From Planctomycetota bacterium (GTDB lineage Bacteria; Planctomycetota; Phycisphaerae; WQYP01), in contig JAJXZA010000331.1 of the NCBI GenBank assembly GCA_021780285.1, positions 1 to 7,014 of the forward strand: a DNA stretch of 7,014 bases, read 5' to 3'. Shown piece after piece: positions 1 to 5,543 of the stretch. Each line of letters starts with the position of its first letter. Positions within the stretch are counted from its first letter, which is position 1. Under the pieces are notes generated by a model, which did no database searches, was not told the origin of the DNA, and saw nothing but the letters and a program-made list of their open reading frames with translations. The position numbers and the translations under genes were made by a program.

Positions 1-547
1 TCATGCGGTCCATCAGGTCGTAGGGCAGCGGGGCTATTTTTGCGTAACCCAGTTTGATGCTTGGGTCATGCCAACTGGGGTGGCCGGTCGGCAGGTATGC
101 AAACGGGTCATAGCCATGTAAAACCATGTGGCCGTCGCGCCGGTAGCGAAAAAAATCATCGGAAAGCGTCGGCGACCACCAGCACATCATGGCGATGCGC
201 ACGAGCGTCGCAACCGATAGAATCAGCACGATGCTCACCCAGCGAGGCAGTTTTAAAGCATGGGCGGGCGTTGTGGCCAACAGCCAGAACATGGCCGACA
301 GGCCGACAAACACCATGCCTGCGGCCAGCCAAATATCAGGCAGGCAGGCTCGCTGATCTACATGAGCGCCGCTGCGGAGCAGCAACCACAGCGCGGCCAG
401 GGTGAAGGCAACATCCAGTATCCACAGCGTCAGCCGCCGCCATTGTGTGCGCGGTGCATTCGTTAAACCGGGTTGGCCGGTGCTGGCCGTGTTGGTACAC
501 GACGACTGGGTTGCTGCGGAGTTGGCGGTAGGATGCGGCACTGTCAT
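1..547 (-). CDS. Membrane GT-C glycosyltransferase, N-terminal part (cut by the left edge)
   Basis: Seen: an open frame read from 547 to the window edge gives 182 residues with no stop. A polar Thr/Ser-rich N-terminus (about 1-38) precedes three hydrophobic segments at about 40-57, 72-91 and 103-124. A loop with SDDFFRYRRDG (129-139) and HGYDPFAYLP (144-153) follows. Family knowledge: an acidic pair followed by RY.xDG and G.DPF.Y.P is typical of bacterial polyprenyl-phosphate-dependent mannosyl/hexosyltransferases of the GT-C fold, where the acidic residues in the first large extracytoplasmic loop are catalytic; D130/D131 would fill that role. Such enzymes move a sugar from a lipid carrier to an acceptor outside the inner membrane; sugar and acceptor cannot be told. 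Start is uncertain: neither this ATG nor an in-frame ATG at 607 (20 residues longer) has a Shine-Dalgarno, and the frame is closed by TAA at 641-643. The gene lies downstream of the toxin-antitoxin pair with no obvious terminator between. I am confident of the family and unsure of the start. Confidence 0.82.
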   Translation of the reverse strand, partial: MTVPHPTANSAATQSSCTNTASTGQPGLTNAPRTQWRRLTLWILDVAFTLAALWLLLRSGAHVDQRACLPDIWLAAGMVFVGLSAMFWLLATTPAHALKLPRWVSIVLILSVATLVRIAMMCWWSPTLSDDFFRYRRDGHMVLHGYDPFAYLPTGHPSWHDPSIKLGYAKIAPLPYDLMDRM

Positions 548-720
548 GTTGAAGAAGTCTACCTGAACTTTGACACTTTGCACCTGATAGCTTTTTTCAG
601 GGGTCATAAGGAAATAACTTGAATGATTTGGTTGGTTCCTTTAACCGCCGGCCCACATTCCTGCGCCATGTCCGTAAATGTCATTTCCTGACGGCCCATA
701 AGCCGCGCAATACCGGATGC

Positions 721-1221
721 CTATTCATCTTGTGGCGTGGTCGGCCTGAGTGTGTCGGCAAGTTCTTTGGGCGTGAGGATTATCAGTTTTGGCGCTACCT
801 GGCGGAGGCGTTTGGCTTCCGGGGTGTGGGTGCTGCTGAGCTTGAGCAGACGCGATTCCCAAGTGACCAGGTAAGCGGCCGAGGCGGCGATAGCCAGATC
901 GAAAAGGTGGTTGTCTTTGGGATGTTTCGGCAGAGAAAAGCGGGCTGGGACGTAAGGAATATAATCGGCGTATTCGAGGGTTTTTTGTAAAATTGCCGCG
1001 GCGCGCAGCGGTGTGAGACTTGGCAGACGGGCTTGAAGTTCGGGGCGAAAGAAAAGCCCTCGCAGTTCGCTCAGCAGCGCTTGACTCATGGCCAATCGCA
1101 ACCGACCGGAGGATAGCGCGTTAATGGTAGCGTGTTGGCGCGTTCCATCCGCCGGCAGCGCGGCCCACTGGAGCATCACCATGGCATCATAGACGGCCCT
1201 GGGAGGTGTCAGCCGCTTCAA
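721..1221 (-). CDS. PIN-domain toxin of a toxin-antitoxin pair (VapC-like, COG1569 type)
   Basis: A 166-residue predicted metal-dependent ribonuclease toxin. Seen: a first strand VYDAMVMLQ with D12, SELRGLFFRPEL with E52, PKDNHLFDLA with D103 and D108, then AAYLVTWESRLLKL (116-128) and a C-terminal ILTPKELADTL. This order (Asp, Glu, Asp, then a VT.D-like strand and a terminal 'tP.efl' motif) matches the PIN family annotated as 'putative toxin-antitoxin system toxin component, PIN family'. Oddities: the usual DTN after the first strand is DAM, and the fourth acidic position usually written TGD or TRD reads TWES, leaving E122 as the only nearby acid. The start is TTG, overlapping the antitoxin stop by four bases (TTGA). 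It is supported by GGAG eight nt upstream inside the antitoxin gene, and the next ATG would delete D12. The toxin is therefore probably translationally coupled to the antitoxin. RNA target unknown. Confidence 0.85.
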   Translation of the reverse strand: MKRLTPPRAVYDAMVMLQWAALPADGTRQHATINALSSGRLRLAMSQALLSELRGLFFRPELQARLPSLTPLRAAAILQKTLEYADYIPYVPARFSLPKHPKDNHLFDLAIAASAAYLVTWESRLLKLSSTHTPEAKRLRQVAPKLIILTPKELADTLRPTTPQDE

Positions 1222-1463
1222 TCTTTACTCTCCGCCCGTACCCTATGCAAAAGGCGGCGGCCCAAGTTGAGAAGCTGGGGCTCGGTCATGCCGCTGTGGG
1301 CAAAGTCGTGCTGTACCGGAGCCAAGAGGTCTTCGAGCGTCGGTCCCTGGACAGCGTGGCGGACAATCTGGGCGGTGTAATCGGGCAGAGGCTGGCCGCT
1401 GGCCTTGGCGCGGCGGCGGAGTTTGGCGACTACTTGTCTGGGGATCGAAATTGTCATGTTCAT
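1218..1463 (-). CDS. Ribbon-helix-helix-like antitoxin paired with the PIN toxin
   Basis: An 81-residue protein encoded directly upstream of the PIN toxin and overlapping it by 4 nt. Seen: a short beta-strand-like N-terminus MTISIP, then two predicted helices, RQVVAKLRRRAKASG (about 9-23) and PLPDYTAQIVRHAVQ (about 25-39). This is the layout of MetJ/Arc/CopG-type ribbon-helix-helix DNA-binding domains. The C-terminal half (TLEDLLAPVQHDF, then SGMTEPQLLNLGRRLL) resembles the toxin-binding tail of antitoxins that accompany PIN toxins, which often carries 'SGMSDEEL'. Expected role: dimerise, bind the operon promoter, and wrap and neutralise the toxin with its tail. The start at 1463 is supported by GAGGT six nt upstream (1470-1474); Met3 at 1457 is an alternative but spaces worse. 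Regulation is probably by autorepression, as known for such pairs, but no clear operator was found. Confidence 0.8.
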   Translation of the reverse strand: MNMTISIPRQVVAKLRRRAKASGQPLPDYTAQIVRHAVQGPTLEDLLAPVQHDFAHSGMTEPQLLNLGRRLLHRVRAESKD

Positions 1464-1785
1464 GGGCTTACCTCTGTGTAATCATAAAGCGTACTTAAAG
1501 CCACAGGCCGGGGATTTTAGCCGTCCGCTTGTGGCCGATGGTCCCAACGGTGTCCGTTCCGATTTTTTGGGGCCTGCCAGTCTTCATGTCAAAAGCATGA
1601 TCCATGGTTCCACCATTCGCGCGAAACGTTTTGCATCGTCAGCGGCACAACACGGATTATACCGCCAGGTGAAAAGCAAACAAAAAACATTTGATGGCGA
1701 TTTTATGGGGCAATGCCAGTTGTTCAGTCGCGTCATGGAAATCAATGCGGCCTGCAGCGCGACTTTGCCAGGCGAGCACCGCCGC
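1464..1785. other. Intergenic region upstream of the toxin-antitoxin pair
   Basis: About 320 nt between the thioesterase stop and the antitoxin start, visibly more AT-rich in its middle than the flanking genes. It holds a candidate minus-strand promoter (1656-1683), a possible 36-codon minus-strand reading frame at 1495-1605 (ATG, 31 nt before the antitoxin; AACC separates it from GGTGG, a poor ribosome-binding spacing), and a TATGAT at 1481-1486 lying so close to the antitoxin start that a transcript from it would be nearly leaderless. A hairpin at 1771-1790 (GGTGAGC, loop GGCGGT, GCTCGCC on the minus strand, one wobble) overlaps the thioesterase stop but has no T tract, so it is a poor terminator. 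The longer frames crossing this stretch on both strands match no family I recognise. Confidence 0.5.
1656..1683 (-). promoter_or_regulatory. Candidate sigma70-like promoter for the toxin-antitoxin operon
   Basis: On the minus strand a perfect TATAAT lies at 1656-1661, with TTGTTT at 1678-1683 and a 16-nt spacer. The -10 is ideal; the -35 keeps only the TTG. Transcription would begin near 1649, giving a leader of roughly 185 nt to the antitoxin start. Only sequence match supports this. Confidence 0.4.
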
Positions 1786-2208
1786 TCACCCTGCCTTTGA
1801 GCCAAGATTTTCGAGTATCGCGATGATTTTACCCTCGCGGTCTACGCAGGCGATGGTTGTTTCAGCGGTAGCCAGCAAAAGGCGCGATTCCTGATGGTAG
1901 AGTTCATAGGCGTGGTCTATCCGTACATGCGTTTGGCGGGTGATCCGCGTGATCAACTCAAGCGAATCGTCGTAGCGGGCGGGTTTGCGAAAATTGACGG
2001 CAATTTTTGCCACGACAAAAAAGAAGCCCTGTTCTTCAAGGTCGCGGTAGTTGGCGCCGCTTTGCCGCAATAGCTCGGTGCGGCCCATTTCAAAGTAGGG
2101 CAGGTAATGGGAATGGTGCAGGTAGCCCATGGGGTCGCATTCGACGTAGCGCACGCGAATGGCCAGCGAGCAGTGTGGACGTTCAATGGGTGAATCAGCT
2201 TCGGGCAT
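1786..2208 (-). CDS. Acyl-CoA thioesterase, YbgC / 4-hydroxybenzoyl-CoA thioesterase-type hotdog fold
   Basis: A 140-residue cytoplasmic enzyme, the usual length for a single hotdog domain. Seen: IRVRYVECDPMGYLHHSHYLPYFEMGR with D25, G28, H32, Y35 and E40. This is the signature helix of the 4-hydroxybenzoyl-CoA thioesterase/YbgC family, in which the Asp is the catalytic residue that hydrolyses acyl-CoA thioesters. The central strand region FVVAKIAVNFRKPARYDDSLELITRI and the ending TTIACVDREGKIIAI are also typical. The acyl substrate cannot be told from the sequence; family members act on short- to medium-chain or aromatic acyl-CoAs. Start: ATG at 2208, with GGA seven nt upstream, is preferred over an in-frame TTG at 2220 (144 residues), which has no Shine-Dalgarno. 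The gene lies about 30 nt behind the glutaredoxin-like gene on the same strand and is probably co-transcribed with it. A functional link between the two is not obvious. Confidence 0.9.
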   Translation of the reverse strand: MPEADSPIERPHCSLAIRVRYVECDPMGYLHHSHYLPYFEMGRTELLRQSGANYRDLEEQGFFFVVAKIAVNFRKPARYDDSLELITRITRQTHVRIDHAYELYHQESRLLLATAETTIACVDREGKIIAILENLGSKAG

Positions 2209-2238
2209 AACAGGTTCCAAAGTGGGGCGGACGGGCGG

Positions 2239-2508
2239 CTAGTTGAAGGCCACAAGTCTTTCGCCAAACTCATCAAAAAAGCAGCGGGCAAGCTTTTCGG
2301 GGTCTACGGTTCCGCGGAACTTTTCTTGCCCGTCAATGAGCACGACCGGTACATCGTGCTGATATTTCGCCAAAAGGTCGGCATCGGTGGTGATGTCTAT
2401 ACGTTCGATAAGTGCGATCATGTGACGCGACAGCACCAGATCAACCACTTTGCAGGCGGCATCGCAGGCCGGGCAGTTGGGCTTGGTGAGAACAGTAATG
2501 CGGTGCAT
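2239..2508 (-). CDS. Glutaredoxin-like thiol-disulfide protein (CPAC motif)
   Basis: An 89-residue single thioredoxin-fold protein, the size of small glutaredoxins. Seen: first strand HRITVLTKPNC, active-site motif CPAC (C12-P-A-C15), a helix ending near residue 28, a second strand IERIDITTD (34-42), the cis-proline motif DVPVVLIDG with P54, and FRGTVDPEKLARCFF at 64-78. The motif differs from the classical CPYC of glutaredoxin-1 and from CGPC of thioredoxin, and the 'DVPVVLIDG' block resembles the 'glutaredoxin family protein' group (PF05768/DUF836-like). It has no signal peptide, so it probably acts in the cytoplasm in thiol exchange; partner unknown. Two further cysteines, C19 and C76, lie outside the motif. 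The start has GGAGG six nt upstream, the strongest ribosome binding site of this unit. First gene of a likely two-gene operon with the thioesterase. Confidence 0.9.
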   Translation of the reverse strand: MHRITVLTKPNCPACDAACKVVDLVLSRHMIALIERIDITTDADLLAKYQHDVPVVLIDGQEKFRGTVDPEKLARCFFDEFGERLVAFN

Positions 2509-2572
2509 GGCAAACCTCCATTAAAGCGGCCCACAGCCCGCGGGCCTTATAACCAGCGCGGCTGTTTTTAAT

Positions 2573-2602
2573 AGTGTAGGTTAATTGCGGGCTTGTCGCC
2601 AA
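2573..2602 (-). promoter_or_regulatory. Weak candidate promoter for the glutaredoxin-thioesterase unit
   Basis: On the minus strand TTGGCG (2597-2602) and TACACT (2573-2578) are separated by 18 nt, placing a start near 2566 and a leader of about 58 nt. Both hexamers are imperfect. Within the leader GGCCC (2528-2532) can pair with GGGCC (2542-2546), and GCCCGCGGGC at 2536-2545 is self-complementary. Confidence 0.25.
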
Positions 2603-2750
2603 CCCGGCGCAGCCTGCGGGCCGCGAGAGCAGGTGAACAGGAGATCGCGGGGCGCTGCGCTTGTGGATTGCGGGAGGCTGCGCTGCCGAGACGTGCGAGC
2701 GCAAAGCCGATGCGACTTCGGCCGATCGGCGCGGCTTTGGATGGTTACAG
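2603..2750. other. GC-rich intergenic stretch with inverted repeats behind the large membrane gene
   Basis: Between the stop of the 648-residue membrane protein and the candidate promoter of the glutaredoxin gene. GCGCAGCCT at 2607-2615 and AGGCTGCGC at 2675-2683 form a 9-bp inverted repeat 59 nt apart. A second structure at 2703-2738 is listed separately. No recognisable coding sequence: the short frames here match nothing I know and overlap one another on both strands. Confidence 0.4.
2703..2738 (-). terminator. Possible weak terminator hairpin after the large membrane glycosyltransferase
   Basis: AAAGCCG (2703-2709) pairs perfectly with CGGCTTT (2732-2738). Inside, CGA (2713-2715) and TCG (2726-2728) can pair as well, and GCCGATCGGC at 2721-2730 is a perfect palindrome. 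It begins about 12 nt past the stop codon. On the minus strand only TTT follows the stem start, with no real T tract, so intrinsic termination would be weak; it could instead be a processing or protein-binding site. Confidence 0.3.
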
Positions 2751-4697
2751 TTAGCGGGCTGCCGCAGTTGGTACTTGCACCTTGCCGGCGGCTGGATGGG
2801 TGAGGCTTACCTGCACAATAGCCCATTGATTGAAAAGATCTTTGCGGGCTTGCAATCGCTGCCAGCGGCGAACAAGGCGGGCGGTGGGTTTGAACCAGGC
2901 CATCCAGAGTGGATGCATGCTGTTGCCGGGGCCTTGTTCATCAATGGTGGCTATTGTGCGGGTGGTAAGCTCTTTTGGCTCGATGGGCACATATTGGCGC
3001 AGTTCGCGCGTGCGCAGCACAAAAACAACCTTGCGGCCTTTGGCCAGGGCCGCATCCACAAGTTTTATTTCCTGCAAGCGCAGGCGATAGAGGGGCAGCG
3101 GCTGCCACTGGCCTGCGGCGTCTTTGTAGCCCACCAGGTTGCGGTACGCGCGGGCACGGGCCACCTGCAGACCGTGCGGGCCGGGCAAATCAATTTCACC
3201 TTGAAAAAATCTAAAAGAATCCGGGTCAAATAGGTTCACGGAGTACAGGTGATAGCCACCGATTGCGTTAAGGTAATTGCATAGTTGCTCATCGCCAAAC
3301 AGTACGGACCCTTTGGGTACCGTGGATTGAACGCATTGAGTTATGCTGCTGAGTGTAAGTTTGGAGCCAAAAGCCTGCAGCAACCGGGGACTCATGGTGT
3401 AGAGGTTGTATCCGGCTCCCAACAGGGTCAGTATGCCCACGGTGATGGCGGTAATAATGCGGTCACGGCCCATGGCCTGATCAAGCATCCATAGGGCGAT
3501 TAAAATAAGCGCCGGAAAAATATCCAGGAAAAATCGCAGGTAACCTGTGGCGTTTACATTGGTTGGCGCCCAGTAATAAAACATGTACACCACCGCGCTG
3601 GGCACTACCCAGCACGCAAGCACCAAGGCAAATTTGGCATGGCTGAAAAACAGCCGCACCGTACCCGCAATGGCCAATGGAAACAGTAAAAAAAGGCCCA
3701 GGTTTGAAAACTGTTCCATGACGGTCTGCCAGTTTCCTTGCCGGGGCGGCAGGCCGGTGGGGTCGCCTATAAAATAGTGCCAGCTAAAACCGGTTTGCTC
3801 CTTACAGAAGGAGTAGCCTGTTTTCCAAGGTGCGCCGAAAGATATCCATTGAATGCCCGCCAGGATCCCCACGGGCAGGCAAAATCCGCCGATAGCCAAC
3901 ACATACTCGTGCAGCGGCCGGCGCTGCGTGCGGCATTGCATAAGCAGCACCACCATGAGGGGCAAAATCCACAAAAACTCTGTGTAGCGTATCCAAGTGC
4001 AAAACCCGAGGGAAAGCCCGGCGATCGCAGCGCGCAGCGATCCTCCGCGGCGCCACCAGCTTAAAAGCGCCCAAAAACCGATGACGGTGAAGCACAGCGC
4101 CGCCCCATGGGAGTTGGCGTCGTTGGCATAGGTAAGCGTTACGGGATTGCACGCCAGCCATATCACTCCCATCAGCGACATAAAATTGCCCAGCGCCTGG
4201 CGAAACAAGAAAAAGCTCACCAGGCACGCCAGCACCGTGCAGATGGGGTCTACCAGATACATGGCTTTAGCGCCGCCGAGCAGGCGCAGCAGGCCGGCAA
4301 GGACACCCATACACGGTGGGTATTTGGCAAAGATGCGGCCGTCCGGAGTTTGAATCATCATGCGCCCGGCAAATTGCCACGGGTTGTGCAGGGTAAAGTA
4401 AAGGCGGTGATGCTCGGTGAGCATGCGGGCGGTAACCATGTAGCCATTTTGGTCTACCCCCCAGTTATTGGGCTGATAAAGCCGGCCCAGCGCTACGGCA
4501 AGCAGACCGATAACTACAGCCAGCAGAGGGTATGCGAGCCAGCGACGGGGATGATCTTCAATCGTCGGCGGAAAGATCGGTGCCAACGTAGCCTTTGCCT
4601 CTTGGGCGCTTACAGCCGTGGCCGCGGGAAGGCTATGACTGGTTGTAATGCTGGAAATACTGCACCTCGGTGGTTTAGGTTCATGCGAGTCGCCCAC
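2751..4697 (-). CDS. Polytopic membrane glycosyltransferase of the GT-C fold (PMT/ArnT-like)
   Basis: A 648-residue inner-membrane protein. Seen: a cytoplasmic Ser/Ala/Pro-rich N-terminus (1-52), a first membrane span at about 53-72, then GVDQNGYMVTARML (80-93) in the first outside loop. GRIFAKYPPCMGVLAG at 120-134 follows, then about ten more hydrophobic segments to about residue 430, including WIRYTEFLWILPL (235-247) and YLRFFLDIFPALILI (386-400). A soluble C-terminal domain covers about 445-648. Family knowledge: GT-C enzymes put an acidic residue in the first extracytoplasmic loop (here D82), followed by Y and a 'GR.f.kYPP' motif, and use lipid-phosphate sugars. Donor, acceptor and product are unknown. 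The start is GTG with AAGG four nt upstream; an in-frame TAA two codons before it rules out any earlier start. Transcribed from the candidate promoter at 4831-4859, divergently from the small exported protein. Confidence 0.82.
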   Translation of the reverse strand: MGDSHEPKPPRCSISSITTSHSLPAATAVSAQEAKATLAPIFPPTIEDHPRRWLAYPLLAVVIGLLAVALGRLYQPNNWGVDQNGYMVTARMLTEHHRLYFTLHNPWQFAGRMMIQTPDGRIFAKYPPCMGVLAGLLRLLGGAKAMYLVDPICTVLACLVSFFLFRQALGNFMSLMGVIWLACNPVTLTYANDANSHGAALCFTVIGFWALLSWWRRGGSLRAAIAGLSLGFCTWIRYTEFLWILPLMVVLLMQCRTQRRPLHEYVLAIGGFCLPVGILAGIQWISFGAPWKTGYSFCKEQTGFSWHYFIGDPTGLPPRQGNWQTVMEQFSNLGLFLLFPLAIAGTVRLFFSHAKFALVLACWVVPSAVVYMFYYWAPTNVNATGYLRFFLDIFPALILIALWMLDQAMGRDRIITAITVGILTLLGAGYNLYTMSPRLLQAFGSKLTLSSITQCVQSTVPKGSVLFGDEQLCNYLNAIGGYHLYSVNLFDPDSFRFFQGEIDLPGPHGLQVARARAYRNLVGYKDAAGQWQPLPLYRLRLQEIKLVDAALAKGRKVVFVLRTRELRQYVPIEPKELTTRTIATIDEQGPGNSMHPLWMAWFKPTARLVRRWQRLQARKDLFNQWAIVQVSLTHPAAGKVQVPTAAAR

Positions 4698-4726
4698 AAA
4701 ACCTTACACGGGCGGCAATGGATCCC

Positions 4727-4756
4727 CGCCGCCTGGCGTGGCGTTACTAGGCGGTG
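4727..4756 (-). other. Leader hairpin upstream of the GT-C gene
   Basis: CGCCGCCT (4727-4734) pairs with AGGCGGTG (4749-4756) around a 14-nt loop, an 8-bp stem with one G-T wobble. In the minus-strand transcript it ends 29 nt before the GTG start, outside the ribosome binding site. No T tract follows, so it is not an attenuator of the usual kind; function unknown. Confidence 0.3.
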
Positions 4757-4830
4757 TTTGTTTAGGGGTAAAACGCCGAGAGGCATCTATTGTTGCGTAA
4801 AAACGTTGATTAATATCGTCGAAACAGAGG

Positions 4831-4859
4831 CTTATATCATCCTAAAAAAACCCTTTCAA
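4831..4859 (-). promoter_or_regulatory. Sigma70-like promoter driving the 648-residue GT-C gene
   Basis: On the minus strand TTGAAA (4854-4859) and TATAAG (4831-4836) are separated by exactly 17 nt, matching four of six and five of six consensus bases. The spacer contains a run of seven Ts. Transcription would begin near 4824, giving a leader of about 127 nt to the GTG at 4697. This is the best promoter match I found in the window. Confidence 0.6.
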
Positions 4860-4902
4860 ACCTGGCCGTGCAACTTTTTTAGTGCTGCTTCGTGGTGCTT
4901 GG

Positions 4903-4924
4903 CGAGCCGCACACGAGCGGCTTG
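4903..4924 (+). other. Hairpin 1 in the upstream region of the small exported protein
   Basis: CGAGCCGC (4903-4910), loop ACACGA, GCGGCTTG (4917-4924): an 8-bp stem with one G-T wobble. It lies in the 363-nt gap between the divergent genes, about 135 nt before the plus-strand start. It could be part of the leader RNA or a chance GC-rich repeat; no T tract follows. Confidence 0.35.
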
Positions 4925-4940
4925 GTGGGTGCAGGCCGTG

Positions 4941-4960
4941 ATACGCCGGTGTTGGCGTAT
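4941..4960 (+). repeat. Perfect inverted repeat, candidate operator or leader hairpin 2
   Basis: ATACGCC (4941-4947) and GGCGTAT (4954-4960) are exact reverse complements with a 6-nt spacer GGTGTT, a 20-bp dyad. It sits 100 nt upstream of the plus-strand gene and about 80 nt upstream of the minus-strand promoter -35. The symmetric arms would suit a dimeric transcription factor, or form a 7-bp RNA stem in the plus-strand leader. The regulator is not identifiable. Confidence 0.4.
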
Positions 4961-5060
4961 TCAAGCGGCTGTTAACCCGCAAGAGTTGCCAAGCCATGGC
5001 GGATATAGAGCGGTGGCTGTGTTGGCCATCGCATATCGGGGGTTTTTAGGAGTGGTTTTT

Positions 5061-5372
5061 ATGACCCGCATCAAAAAGTCGTTCGTAGTGGTAGGCATGG
5101 CGGCATCTCTGGCGGTGGCATTTGCCGCTGGCACGCTGGTTAATGCTCCGGGTACGACCGCCCAGGCACAGGTGAATGGCGGAAACCCCGCTCATCATCA
5201 CGGGCGCGAGCACCACAGTGTTATTCGCCGTGGCATGCATTTGCTCAAGCGAGCGGTCAAGGTGCTCTCGCATGGCGCCCATGATTTTGGCGGCCACCGG
5301 GTGCAGGCCATTGACCTCACCAAGCAGGCTATTGAGCAACTGCACGCAGCCATGCAGTTTGACCACCATTAA
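5061..5372 (+). CDS. Small exported histidine-rich protein with HDFGGHR motif
   Basis: A 103-residue protein, the only plus-strand gene here. Seen: a classic signal peptide with TRIKK, a hydrophobic core at 7-27 and a cleavage-like AQA (34-36). The mature part is about 67 residues with 12 histidines, including HHH (45-47) and HH (51-52). It ends in an amphipathic region LLKRAVKVLS-HGAHDFGGHR-VQAIDLTKQAIEQLHAAM (61-98). Family knowledge, from memory: short exported bacterial proteins, many uncharacterised, carry 'A.HDFGGHR..A...t.qAi..L..A' between two helices. I know of no assigned function; metal binding is suggested only by the histidines. The ATG has AGGAG eight nt upstream. The longer frame running into it from 4107 is spurious. 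It ends with tandem TAA TAA stops and has its own terminator at 5459-5495, so it is probably monocistronic. No convincing plus-strand promoter was found in the 363-nt gap upstream. Confidence 0.85.
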   Translation: MTRIKKSFVVVGMAASLAVAFAAGTLVNAPGTTAQAQVNGGNPAHHHGREHHSVIRRGMHLLKRAVKVLSHGAHDFGGHRVQAIDLTKQAIEQLHAAMQFDHH

Positions 5373-5458
5373 TAAGCAGTGATGCCGACCGCAGTGAAGC
5401 GTTGCACCCGGTACGGGCAGCTTTATCCAAGCTTCATCCAACGCCCCATTTTCTCACC

Positions 5459-5495
5459 GCCCCCTGCCATTCCACCGGCAGGGGGCATTTTTTTT
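5459..5495 (+). terminator. Strong rho-independent terminator of the small exported protein gene
   Basis: GCCCCCTGCC (5459-5468) and GGCAGGGGGC (5477-5486) form a perfect 10-bp stem with an 8-nt loop, followed by A and eight Ts (5488-5495). It lies 87 nt past the stop. On the other strand no T tract follows, so it acts in the plus direction and does not obviously stop the convergent glycosyltransferase transcript. Confidence 0.93.
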
Positions 5496-5543
5496 GCCGG
5501 AGGACTGCCGCGACGGCGGCGGCGGTATCAGGATGGGGCTGAC

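Noticed and set aside
583..601. CCTGA / TCAGG stem with a T-rich loop upstream of the left-edge gene
   Set aside because: Only 5 bp and no T tract after the stem; its T run is in the loop.
1405..1800. Plus-strand frame containing DGPNGVR, resembling the DGPxGxR block of GH3 glycosidases
   Set aside because: Only a seven-residue match, no other GH3 motifs around it, overlaps the antitoxin gene antisense, no ribosome binding site.
1584..1805. 73-codon minus-strand frame behind the thioesterase
   Set aside because: No recognisable motifs, no clear ribosome binding site and its start overlaps the thioesterase end; composition looks noncoding.
2661..3233. 190-codon plus-strand frame
   Set aside because: Antisense to the soluble C-terminal domain of the GT-C protein; no family features.
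4806..4840. TTGATT and TTATAT as a plus-strand promoter for the small exported protein
   Set aside because: Spacing is 20 nt or more, too long for an ordinary promoter; the same bases make a better minus-strand promoter.
4107..5372. 421-codon plus-strand frame running antisense to the GT-C gene and into the small exported protein
   Set aside because: It overlaps a clear membrane protein on the other strand, its first 318 residues look like no family, and the in-frame ATG at 5061 has a strong Shine-Dalgarno followed by a signal peptide.
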